Source of the DNA: an uncultured Prevotella sp.
GTDB taxonomy: Bacteria; Bacteroidota; Bacteroidia; Bacteroidales; Bacteroidaceae
NCBI GenBank assembly: GCA_902495455.1
Contig: CABUXJ010000020.1
Coordinates: 1-51,302, forward strand
Direction of reading: 5' to 3'
Length of the DNA stretch: 51,302 bases
The stretch's first letter is position 1, and every line of letters starts with the position of its first letter. The notes under the pieces are model-generated. The model did no database searches and had not been told where the DNA came from. It saw only the letters and a list, made by a program, of their open reading frames with translations. Of the stretch, positions 1-7,903 are shown one piece after another. Made by a program: the position numbers and the translations under genes.

Positions 1-262
1 AAGACGTCCAAATGAACATGCTATGTTAGTATAAGCCGGGGATAAAGATGTGTGCAGAGAGTAGCCTTCGAAAGGAGGGGACTGAGATTAGCCCACGTAA
101 AGACTTCCAAATGAGGTTGGTGTGTTGATGTAAACTGAGATAAAGATGTGTAATTCATCACTCCAGATGTCGGATGAACCTCATTTTTACGCACCATCAC
201 AGCTGTTTGCCTTATTGATGTTTTCAAATGAACATGCGACGTTAATACAAAAAGCCTGAAGT
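1..262. repeat. imperfect repeats in non-coding DNA
   Basis: Three diverged copies of a segment of about 50 bp begin near 1, 99 and 217. Each has a TCCAAATGA- or TTCAAATGA-like core, then a GTTA/GTTG-A-TA stretch; the first two also share GATAAAGATGTGT. The spacing of 100-118 bp is not constant. The only open frame, about 68 codons on minus, does not follow the repeat period and resembles nothing I know. It could be a decayed gene or an old tandem duplication that continues left of the window. I see no other gene before 886. Confidence 0.4.
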
Positions 263-284
263 CAATATTTTTCTTAGTTTTAGG

Positions 285-840
285 CCTTCAAAACGAGGCA
301 CTTTCTGAATTTTTTCGTCCGTGCTCCCAAATTTCGCAAATATGACGGCATTAAAATCGGGGTTATTTTACGGTGTTATTTTGGCAGTTTTTGCATGTGT
401 CTATGTTTCAGTGATTTACGAACAGGTTCACCGGTCGTGCTCCGTCGGGAGGACCGGATGAGGCTGCCGTAAGGGCCCCGCGACCTTGCAGCGGGGCCCT
501 TACGGCAGTGCAACGGGGCCCTTACGGCGATGCGACGGCAATGCCGCTGCAGACCAACGGAGGCCTTATGGCAAGAGAAAGAGGCTTTTTCGGGGCAAAA
601 ACAGCAGTCAAAAACCTGCCGATTTCTTCATTACAGAAGAGCCGGGAGGGCCTTACGGGAACAAAACGGCATTTGAAATGTGATTTTCCCGACGTGAAGT
701 CTGACCCTCGGAAGACCAATAAGGGCCTTACGAGGGGTAACGCCGCGCGTGAATGGACGTTTTTGCAGAGGTGATTTTGTACGTTTTTTTATATAAAAAC
801 GAGGGCGCGCCGTCACAAAAATGCACAGCCGTATCTACTG
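285..840 (+). repeat. ~545-bp dispersed intergenic element, copy A
   Basis: First of three similarly organised non-coding blocks (others at 18541-19085 and 44323-44875, all in the same orientation). It has an AT-rich head (about 285-335, with CTGAATTTT and CTCCCAAATTT), a GC-rich core (464-740) and a tail containing ATTTTGTA near 774. The core includes a perfect 18-bp inverted repeat (464-481 with 491-508, 9-nt loop) and two consecutive 22-bp units (487-508, 509-530), each centred on GGCCC. Open frames through the core are composed of the repeat words and are not believable genes. It lies just beyond the 3' end of the polysaccharide operon. Confidence 0.55.
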
Positions 841-885
841 CTTGTAACGGGCGACAGCAAATATATCTGTTGTGAATGTCTCTCG

Positions 886-1689
886 TCAGTAATACTTGTT
901 TAATATATATGTGATTCCCTCGATGTTCCAGCGGTAATACTTGTTTTTGGACGCTTTGCCGGTTGACACTTTTCCTATGTCATCCACACATATTTCGGGG
1001 TCATATATCACTTTCAGTCCGTGACGGGCACACTCTTCGGCTATATATATTTCTTCGCAATAAAGGAATACGGGATAGTCGATGATGCCGCATCGCGCTA
1101 TGTATTCGCGGGTAAGGATTATAAAAGAACCATGCCCGGCATACACCTCACCGGGGGTGTTGGTTCTCATTCGTTTCAGGCGGTGGAATGTATTGACATA
1201 CAGATTGTATATTGGCGGCAGACGGTAGAACCATCTCATAATCCTGAGTTTGGTGGCGCTGTATCTGCATGTGGCTTGCGGATTGAGGTCGTTGCCGGTG
1301 ACACTGGATATTATGGCCGGTGCGATCCATCCGGTGGCGTCGGGGTGTCGGGAGGCGAGCAGACTGCTCAGTGTGTCAGCTCGCAGAGTCATGTCGACAT
1401 TGCTGACTATGACAAAGTCGTAGGGCGTTGTGTCAATGGCCCTCATCATGCGCGTGATGGCTTTGAAATAGCCGATGTTTTCATGAAACGCGAATACTTC
1501 TATCCGGTTTACGTAGTCGTATCCTGTGGTGGCTATGAGTTTGATGCCGTCCACCGTATTGTCGGCTATGAATACGTCGATAAGTGCGCTGCCGGCTGTC
1601 TGTCCGGCACTTTGGTTTATGGAGCGCAGGTAGGCACCGAGCACGTCATACGAGTTGTAGTTTACGCAGAATATTGATATATGTTTCAT
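886..1689 (-). CDS. family 2 glycosyltransferase
   Basis: This 267-residue protein is the last gene of the polysaccharide operon. The N-terminus reads ISIFCVNYNSYDVL, the usual GT2 opening, followed by a donor-binding segment with FIADNT and a later VSNVDMTL in the DxD position. This supports a GT-A fold glycosyltransferase adding one sugar to the lipid-linked repeat unit at the cytoplasmic membrane face. Length is normal for a single-domain GT2, and I see no membrane segment. The start ATG overlaps the stop of the upstream WbsX gene by one base (TAATG), so translation is probably coupled. Sugar and linkage cannot be read from sequence. Confidence 0.85.
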   Translation of the reverse strand: MKHISIFCVNYNSYDVLGAYLRSINQSAGQTAGSALIDVFIADNTVDGIKLIATTGYDYVNRIEVFAFHENIGYFKAITRMMRAIDTTPYDFVIVSNVDMTLRADTLSSLLASRHPDATGWIAPAIISSVTGNDLNPQATCRYSATKLRIMRWFYRLPPIYNLYVNTFHRLKRMRTNTPGEVYAGHGSFIILTREYIARCGIIDYPVFLYCEEIYIAEECARHGLKVIYDPEICVDDIGKVSTGKASKNKYYRWNIEGITYILNKYY

Positions 1690-2783
1690 TACGGCTGTTG
1701 CTCTTCTTTTATCTCTTTTATGGCTTCAAGATATTGGTATTTTGCCGTCTCTTCCGGTTCGAGCATGGTGCCTTCGGCCCATTCGTTCCAGGCATTTATG
1801 AATATATAGTTGGTTTTATATACATTGCGCGTTTTGGCTATCTTGGCTTTCAGATATGCCTTGAACTCCTCTTTGGTGGGCGGCAGTATGATGGTACCGT
1901 TGAGTCTCTTGCGCGGTGTGTTGTCCCATCCGACAAATGCGCCTCCCCATGTACCTACAGGGGCGTGGGCACAAAGAGCCTTGTGGGCGATATGCCCGAA
2001 GTGCATTATCGGGTTGCGGAGCATTTCCCGGCCTGTCAGTTTGTTGGTCAGGCCAATGACGGCCCGTCGCAGTCGGTCGCAGTACAGTCGCACGGTAGAG
2101 ATGCTGTTGAGAATGTTTGCCGGCTCAAACTCTACTTTGGATCTGAATGGCAGGTTACGTTTGTCCGTATGGCCGTCACGCAAGGTTTCTACAAAGTGTA
2201 TGCCGTTGAAGCCGGCTTCGGTGGCCATTGTGTTCCAATAGTCCATCATCTCTGCGGCGCATGGTATGTTCTGTGTCTTATAGATTAAGAATACAGGTGC
2301 AGAATCTATCTTTATATATCTGTCATCCCGGAAGAATGGCAACATGTATTCGAAATGTCGCTTCCAGTCGGTTGTGTCTCCATAGCTTTGTGCAATAAGG
2401 ATTTGGTGGGCTTTCCCGTCCCACGTGCGTGCCCACGGCTCGTTTGCCCATGAGAAACAAAAGCTGATGTCTATATCATTGTTGGCAAGCAATATTTCGG
2501 CAGGTTTCTCGAGCAGCAGTTTGCCATTGAACCAATAGTGGTATATGCAGAAACCGTCCACTCCGTATTCGCGTGCCAGGCTGGTCTGCCACCGTATGGC
2601 TTCGACTGTGCTCAAGTCGTAGTAATTGGTGTTGAGCGGTATGCGAGGTTGCATGTGTCCACCGAAAAGCGGGCGGGCATTCTTTACATTAACCCAATCG
2701 GTAAATCCCTTGCCCCACCATTCGTCGTTTTCCGGAATAGTGTGGAATTGTGGCAGGTAAAAGGCTATTATGTTTGGTTTCAT
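1689..2783 (-). CDS. WbsX-like (GH99-like) polysaccharide biosynthesis protein
   Basis: 364 residues. The opening IIAFYLPQFHTIPENDEWWG, followed by KGFTDW and a later YHYWFNGKLLLEKP and FSWANEPWARTWDG, is the signature of the WbsX family, which is related to glycoside hydrolase family 99. These proteins occur in O-antigen and capsule loci and are annotated as glycosyltransferases or glycosyl hydrolase-like. The C-terminal INAWNEWAEGTMLEP motif is also typical. There is no signal peptide, so it should act in the cytoplasm. It lies between the acyltransferase and the terminal GT2 gene. Family assignment is firm; the biochemical role is not. Confidence 0.85.
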   Translation of the reverse strand: MKPNIIAFYLPQFHTIPENDEWWGKGFTDWVNVKNARPLFGGHMQPRIPLNTNYYDLSTVEAIRWQTSLAREYGVDGFCIYHYWFNGKLLLEKPAEILLANNDIDISFCFSWANEPWARTWDGKAHQILIAQSYGDTTDWKRHFEYMLPFFRDDRYIKIDSAPVFLIYKTQNIPCAAEMMDYWNTMATEAGFNGIHFVETLRDGHTDKRNLPFRSKVEFEPANILNSISTVRLYCDRLRRAVIGLTNKLTGREMLRNPIMHFGHIAHKALCAHAPVGTWGGAFVGWDNTPRKRLNGTIILPPTKEEFKAYLKAKIAKTRNVYKTNYIFINAWNEWAEGTMLEPEETAKYQYLEAIKEIKEEQQP

Positions 2784-2799
2784 TTGCCTCTTTTGGTTG

Positions 2800-3435
2800 T
2801 TACATTTGTTTTATTATGCGGGCCGGTATTCCTGCAGCGACGGAGTATGGCGGTATGTCGTGGGTCACCACGCTGTTGGCTCCCACAATGGCTCCGTCGC
2901 CTACGGTCACACCCGGCATTATGCAAACGTTGTTGCCTAACCAAACGTTGTTGCCTATCACTACCGGACCTTTTGATGCCAACGGCCGCTGTTGCGGGTG
3001 AATGTCTGTCATGGAACGGTCGGTAGTTCCGTGTGAATTGTCGGTGATGAGCACATTGGTGCCTGTGAGCAGATTGTTGCCTATGCGTATGCTTACGGCC
3101 GCCGTGATGTGGCAGTTGTCACGTATGTTGCAGTTGTCGCCTATTACAATTTCAGTTTTCGAGTTTTTTGTTTCTGTCAGTTCATTCCATGCGGTGAGCT
3201 GTATGCCTCGTCCTATTTGTGTTCCGTTGCCTATCGACACACAATCGAGTCCGTACAGATTTGTGGCTTTATAGGCTATAACGCTGTCATCGCCAAAACA
3301 GGCAAAGCGGTGTCGCTGATATCCGGTATATATATGTGCCGTTACGGCTCTGCATAGTTCCGGCAAATTGGCCGGTATCAGAAATGAGAATAGCCGGCCG
3401 ACAAACTCGCATGTCGTTTTTATCAGTCTGTACAT
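2800..3435 (-). CDS. hexapeptide-repeat acyltransferase
   Basis: 211 residues. From about residue 65 the sequence follows the left-handed beta-helix pattern of hexapeptide acyltransferases (IGNGTQIGRGIQL, IGDNCNIRDNCHI, IGNNLLTGTNVLI), then VVIGNNVWLGNNVCIMPGVTVGD, as in the maltose O-acetyltransferase/WcaF/NodL group. It probably O-acetylates a sugar of the repeat unit. The first 60 residues are more hydrophobic and variable. The start overlaps the 3' end of the upstream GT4 gene by 13 bases. The acyl donor is assumed to be acetyl-CoA from family knowledge. Confidence 0.87.
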   Translation of the reverse strand: MYRLIKTTCEFVGRLFSFLIPANLPELCRAVTAHIYTGYQRHRFACFGDDSVIAYKATNLYGLDCVSIGNGTQIGRGIQLTAWNELTETKNSKTEIVIGDNCNIRDNCHITAAVSIRIGNNLLTGTNVLITDNSHGTTDRSMTDIHPQQRPLASKGPVVIGNNVWLGNNVCIMPGVTVGDGAIVGANSVVTHDIPPYSVAAGIPARIIKQM

Positions 3436-4598
3436 TGCAGTATCTCTTTATACAGATTGTAGACTCCATTAGCATGGGCCTCGGTGGTATATAAAGTGTT
3501 TACGGCGCGGAAAGCTCTGTCGCGATAGGAATCAAAACAGTCTTGTGAGCTGGTGGAAACGCCGAGCATGTGGGACGCAAGTTCGTCGGGTGTATTGAAT
3601 CTGAGGGCAATCTCTTCACCGGTAAGGTTCACTCCGTTGTCCATCTGCTCTTTTGTTCCGCCGGTGTTGCGGCCAATAATCAAGCTGCCGTTGAACATCG
3701 CTTCCGGCATCACACGGCCGAAACCTTCAAAGCGTGATGGGATGATGGTGGCTGCAGCACCAGTCATCAGACTGTTGATGTCCTTTCTCTCGCCAAGCCA
3801 TGATAAGTGGTTGTCGATGCCGTTGTCCTGTGCCATTTTCTTCATGCGTTCTGCGTATTTCGGATTTGGACTGCCGCCGGCAATGAATAGCGGCATGACG
3901 TGTGCCGTTTGGCGGGCGTAGAGAGTGTATGCCTCAATCAGCATGTCAAGTCCTTTGGCCGGCTCAATGCGTCCGGCAAAGAAGAAATAGTCTTTCCCAT
4001 GTTGCGTTGGCATGGTGTCTTGCTTGTCCTTGACGGCATCGTATATCACTCGCGACGTCTGTTTCCCATCCTGCTTGTGATGACGCTGTATGTCCCGGGT
4101 GATACAGATGGAGTAAGAATCGGCTTGGTCGAGTTCACGCTCAAGACGGCGGTGTGATGGTATGTAGTGTATGCCGAAGTCCTTGTCACCATATTCACGT
4201 ATATGATAAACATGTGGGATATGGAGGGCCTTGGCCGCATTGTAACCTATGTTGATGACGCTGACATTGGTATGAATGATGTCTGGGCGCAATCGTCTGA
4301 GGATTTCGGTGAGTTGTGCTGAGGCCCGTCGGTTGAGGTACAAGCGTCCGACAATCCGAGGAATGTAAAGGAGGTAGTCGCGCAAGGTGTTCGTGCCGTT
4401 TGGAAAGGTGCACGGACGGTAGTTGATCACTATGGTCTCGATGCCCGTTTCAGACAGCATCCCGTATATTCCGTCGCTGTCTGGAAGTACAACTGTCGGG
4501 CGTACTCCTTTTGCCATCAGACCTCTCAGCATGGTTAGGAATGATTTGGATGCGCCTCCGGTTGTGACGGTGGAACTTAATATGTATACGACTTTCAT
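3423..4598 (-). CDS. family 4 glycosyltransferase (GT-B fold)
   Basis: 391 residues. The N-terminal half has GGASKSFLTMLRGL after the first beta strand, as in GT4 acceptor domains. The C-terminal half has FFAGRIEPAKGLDMLIEAY, then IIPSRFEGFGRVMPEAMFNG with the paired glutamates of the E-x7-E motif that binds the nucleotide-sugar. It therefore uses an activated sugar to extend the repeat unit in the cytoplasm. It is separated by only three bases from the GT2 gene upstream and overlaps the acyltransferase downstream, so it is part of the polysaccharide operon. Acceptor and sugar are unknown. Confidence 0.9.
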   Translation of the reverse strand: MKVVYILSSTVTTGGASKSFLTMLRGLMAKGVRPTVVLPDSDGIYGMLSETGIETIVINYRPCTFPNGTNTLRDYLLYIPRIVGRLYLNRRASAQLTEILRRLRPDIIHTNVSVINIGYNAAKALHIPHVYHIREYGDKDFGIHYIPSHRRLERELDQADSYSICITRDIQRHHKQDGKQTSRVIYDAVKDKQDTMPTQHGKDYFFFAGRIEPAKGLDMLIEAYTLYARQTAHVMPLFIAGGSPNPKYAERMKKMAQDNGIDNHLSWLGERKDINSLMTGAAATIIPSRFEGFGRVMPEAMFNGSLIIGRNTGGTKEQMDNGVNLTGEEIALRFNTPDELASHMLGVSTSSQDCFDSYRDRAFRAVNTLYTTEAHANGVYNLYKEILQCTD

Positions 4599-4601
4599 TT
4601 G

Positions 4602-5507
4602 TTACAGCCAGTTAGGGTTAATAGTTTTTTCTTTCTTGCGTGACGCGCGTATGTTTCTCATGTCTGCCATCAGCCGTATCGCCTCGCAGACGAATTTGCC
4701 TGGTATGTATTTACCGTGCGGTAAATCGTTCCGATAGCACGAGATGAGCAGGCCACAACACATTTTTATACAGTCTACGGTGGTGTTGTTGATGTCGTAG
4801 ACGGCGAGAGTGAGCAGGCGGCGCAGCAGTTGGTTGTTGTATGCCTGTGTGTCTCCATGACACTCTCTGTCGTGATACATCTTGGCACGTGGAACAAGCA
4901 GTGTACGTATGCCGTGGTAAAACAAGCGGTCGTAGTAGTTGTTGTCTTCGCAGTATTGGAAGAAAACAGGATTGAAACCTCCGATCTTCTCTATTACTCC
5001 AATGGGTAACAGCCAACAGGCTGCGCAAATCTCTCCTGTCTCGTAGGCTGTTTGCATGTCACCGCGTACAAAAATGTCCTCGGTTATGTTCCCGTCTGAC
5101 GGAAACGAGTCTTTGCGGAAGTTGTAGTCGAAGGCAGTGCCCGTGCCGTTGAGATGTAACGGTGAAAGTAGCGACATGCCATCGTCGGCTTTGAGCATGT
5201 GCTCAATGGCTTCGGCATGCAGCGCTGCGTCTTGGTTGAGCAGCAGGACATGGCTGGCTTCATGGGTCATGGCGTATCTTATCCCGACATTGTTGCCTTG
5301 TCCGAAGCCCATATTCTTGTCTTGCGGAAGCCAAACGACTTCAGGGTAGTGCTGTGGAACGTATTCACGGGTGCCGTCGGAAGAACAATTGTCCACAACA
5401 ATGGGTATTGTTGGTATCGTACTCTCACGCAGACTGCTCAGGCAGCGGTCTATCCAACCGCGGCGCATGGCGTTGTATGTCACGATGATGGTGTATATAT
5501 TCTTCAT
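4602..5507 (-). CDS. family 2 glycosyltransferase, rhamnosyltransferase-like
   Basis: 301 residues from the ATG at 5507. I chose this start because MKNIYTIIVTYNAMRRGWI is the natural GT2 N-terminus and because this ATG overlaps the polymerase stop as ATGA; the open frame upstream lies inside that gene. Motifs are VVDNCSSDGT, GFGQGNNVGIRYAM and LLLNQDAAL (DxD position), with FQYCEDNNYYDRL further on, as in rhamnosyltransferase-type GT2 enzymes. Coupling to wzy by a four-base overlap is clear. Rhamnose as the donor sugar is only suggested by similarity. Confidence 0.87.
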   Translation of the reverse strand: MKNIYTIIVTYNAMRRGWIDRCLSSLRESTIPTIPIVVDNCSSDGTREYVPQHYPEVVWLPQDKNMGFGQGNNVGIRYAMTHEASHVLLLNQDAALHAEAIEHMLKADDGMSLLSPLHLNGTGTAFDYNFRKDSFPSDGNITEDIFVRGDMQTAYETGEICAACWLLPIGVIEKIGGFNPVFFQYCEDNNYYDRLFYHGIRTLLVPRAKMYHDRECHGDTQAYNNQLLRRLLTLAVYDINNTTVDCIKMCCGLLISCYRNDLPHGKYIPGKFVCEAIRLMADMRNIRASRKKEKTINPNWL

Positions 5508-6769
5508 CTTAAGAACGATATTTTGAAGCGTGATGATAAATATATCAGGGCGGCCGTGATTGTTATCAGGCTGTGGGAGAAATAAAAATATCGGTAATAG
5601 AATATACCGAACGTGGGTAAAGCCGCCAATGTGAATATCATTATTATTTCTTCTATGTCGTATTCTTCCCGTTCGGATGCCCTCAATAAGATAAAACATA
5701 TCAACGAGTAATAAATTACCCACGAGACCATGCCTATGGGGCTCAGGTCAAGCATTATCTCGCCGATGAACGTAGGAAATACGCTTATGAAGAAACCTTG
5801 TTGGCCCGATCTCACGCCACGGCGGTAGTCGTCGGAGTCTATCTTGAATACGGTGTGCGCAATCATGGGAAACTCACGTTCGGGAGCAATGAAATCGAAG
5901 TTGGCTTTCTCCCAAAAATAGCAGAAGTTTAGGTAACCTTGTCCGGCGTATTGTATGACACTTCCTGATGTGCCTTGATCCCGTTCCTCAAAACGGGCCA
6001 TAGATACGGCAATGATGTAAACTAAGAAAATGGAGCAGAAAATGCTGCCGCCGATATAAACAAGACGTCGTACCTTCTTGGTGAGTTGTTTATAGAATAA
6101 GATGAAACAGAAAATGAACATCATGCCGTAAAAGACAAACTCGTTACGGTCGGCTGTCTGAAATGCGGCAATGGGGGAACTGAGTGAACTTATCAGTAGC
6201 AATATACAGAATATCCAGTTGGTTTTCTTTTGCGTGAGATAATAAAACAACAGAGGCAGTGCCAGTATGGTGACATAATTGAGCACATATAGGTATCTGC
6301 ATACTGCCGGAAGCGATTCGGCTTTTATCTGTGCCGGCGAAACGATACCGTTGTAGTGATCACTGCGGATGGTGTTGAGGTCGCCTGACAGTATCTCCAT
6401 CGTAGAGTCAGCCACGACATATAGGTTTATCAATCCCACGGCGATGAGAATCAAGGAGAGTCCCATGAGAATACTGCCGTTGGTTGCCGTGATGCGTTTT
6501 ATCTTCTTGCTGTAAATCATTGAGAACGGCAGTAAACAGAGGGTGAGGAATGTGCAGAACAGCAGAGTGGGGAATACGCCCAGCTCCAAATCGCTGTCGT
6601 CGAAGAGAACACCGCCTTCACCCAGCAAATCGGCTGAGACAATGACTATAGAGAAAAACGAAGAAATGGCATAAAGTCCCGACATGTATACACACACATC
6701 GACCCCCTGATGTTTCTTCCACCAGAATAATGTCATGAATGTGAAATACAGAAAGGGTATTACAATCAT
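5504..6769 (-). CDS. wzy: O-polysaccharide repeat-unit polymerase (Wzy-like)
   Basis: 421 residues from the ATG at 6769 (MIVIPFLYFTFMTLFWW), preceded by a purine-rich AGAAAGAGAAA. It has about ten or eleven hydrophobic segments and a larger hydrophilic loop rich in charged residues in the C-terminal third. Wzy polymerases are recognised mainly by this topology and by position, and this gene sits between wzz and the glycosyltransferases. It would join lipid-linked repeat units at the periplasmic face of the inner membrane. The longer frame reaching 6832 would overlap wzz and add a hydrophilic leader, so I did not use it. Sequence similarity alone would give a weaker call. Confidence 0.78.
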   Translation of the reverse strand: MIVIPFLYFTFMTLFWWKKHQGVDVCVYMSGLYAISSFFSIVIVSADLLGEGGVLFDDSDLELGVFPTLLFCTFLTLCLLPFSMIYSKKIKRITATNGSILMGLSLILIAVGLINLYVVADSTMEILSGDLNTIRSDHYNGIVSPAQIKAESLPAVCRYLYVLNYVTILALPLLFYYLTQKKTNWIFCILLLISSLSSPIAAFQTADRNEFVFYGMMFIFCFILFYKQLTKKVRRLVYIGGSIFCSIFLVYIIAVSMARFEERDQGTSGSVIQYAGQGYLNFCYFWEKANFDFIAPEREFPMIAHTVFKIDSDDYRRGVRSGQQGFFISVFPTFIGEIMLDLSPIGMVSWVIYYSLICFILLRASEREEYDIEEIIMIFTLAALPTFGIFYYRYFYFSHSLITITAALIYLSSRFKISFLR

Positions 6770-6783
6770 TTTTCTCTTTCTTT

Positions 6784-7836
6784 TTATAGTTGGGCCATGA
6801 GGTCTTTTCTCAGCACATACAGCAGTGTGCATGTGAAGGCAAGGAATGATACGCCGATAACGAACAGCATGCGCTTGGGACCTGCCGGTTTAATAGGTAC
6901 AGTGGCACATTGCAGAGTGGTGAATGCGGGGGTCTTTTCCTGTACTTTCGCCTTGGCCGCTTGCAACTGCGTGTTGAGTGCCGAATATGTGTTGTACTTC
7001 ATTTGCATGTCATTTTCCAATTCATTTAGCTCGGCTCTGTATGTCTCGAGAGTCAGATTGGTGTTGGCATCGGCAAAGCGGCTGTACTTGCGGCGGGCTT
7101 CGGTATATTCCTTTTTCGCCTTGTTGTTGAGTTCAGTGTAAAATTGGTAGTCGTTGCGGGCCTTGTTGGTGCGGTAGTCTGTGATGAAGTCTTGCAGGAT
7201 AACTCTGACTGAGTCTGCCATTGTCGCACAAATCAGTTTGTCCTGATCGGTAACTGAAATTGAGATAACGTCGGTCTTCTTGTCGACGTTACACTTGATG
7301 TTCGCTTTGATGGCGGCAGCAACGTTCGTTTGATTCTTTGTGAGCTGGAAAGCGTTGATTTCAGCACTGCCGGTTGGTCCGCCGGCTTCCGCGTTGTCGG
7401 TAGGGAACAATTTTTTTATGCTCGATATGATATAGCTCCACCACGGAACTTTCTGGTAATTCTTCAGATAATCGTAATAGTTGGTACTTATGGTCTTGTC
7501 ATTATTGACAACATCAATGTCAAACAACTTTATGATGAAATCATTAGATTCCATCAAGTCGGGATATAATGTGGGTGGAATTGCGTCTTGTGAAATGGCA
7601 TTGCCCAAATCGAATCCGAATGACGATGCGATGCTGCTCAGCGAACTACTACCTGACATTTCCAACTCCGGGGCCAGCTTTACCTCGCACGTGTAATACC
7701 GTGGTCTGCTTAATACGATTATACATGATATTACGAACGATATCAGCAGAACGATGACAAACAGCTTCCTGTTGTCCCACGACAGTTTCACAATCCTTAT
7801 CAGGCTTATTTCTTTCTTTGAATTGTTGTTTTCCAT
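6784..7836 (-). CDS. wzz: chain-length determinant protein (Wzz-like)
   Basis: 350 residues. The two-helix layout of polysaccharide co-polymerases is clear: a first membrane segment at about 25-43 (LFVIVLLISFVISCIIVL), a long periplasmic part with coiled-coil character around 215-290, and a second membrane segment at about 324-343 after a proline-rich PIKPAGPKR. There is no C-terminal tyrosine kinase domain, so this is not a fused Wzc; a separate kinase, if one exists, is not in the window. It would set the chain length of the polymer made by the adjacent Wzy. Confidence 0.88.
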   Translation of the reverse strand: MENNNSKKEISLIRIVKLSWDNRKLFVIVLLISFVISCIIVLSRPRYYTCEVKLAPELEMSGSSSLSSIASSFGFDLGNAISQDAIPPTLYPDLMESNDFIIKLFDIDVVNNDKTISTNYYDYLKNYQKVPWWSYIISSIKKLFPTDNAEAGGPTGSAEINAFQLTKNQTNVAAAIKANIKCNVDKKTDVISISVTDQDKLICATMADSVRVILQDFITDYRTNKARNDYQFYTELNNKAKKEYTEARRKYSRFADANTNLTLETYRAELNELENDMQMKYNTYSALNTQLQAAKAKVQEKTPAFTTLQCATVPIKPAGPKRMLFVIGVSFLAFTCTLLYVLRKDLMAQL

Positions 7837-7903
7837 TATTTATTCTCTGATTATGTCTTAAATAAGTATTCCCTTTATGTTTATAACGTTGTTAAGGTTG
7901 GTT

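Noticed and set aside
464..530. CRISPR array in the 22-bp units
   Set aside because: Units are adjacent palindromes without unique spacers, too few and too short, and no cas genes are near.
486..774. Small plus-strand frames of 65-88 codons rich in Arg, Gly and Pro in element A
   Set aside because: They translate the GC-rich repeat words, overlap in two frames and on the other strand, and have no start context; similar frames arise in every copy of the element.
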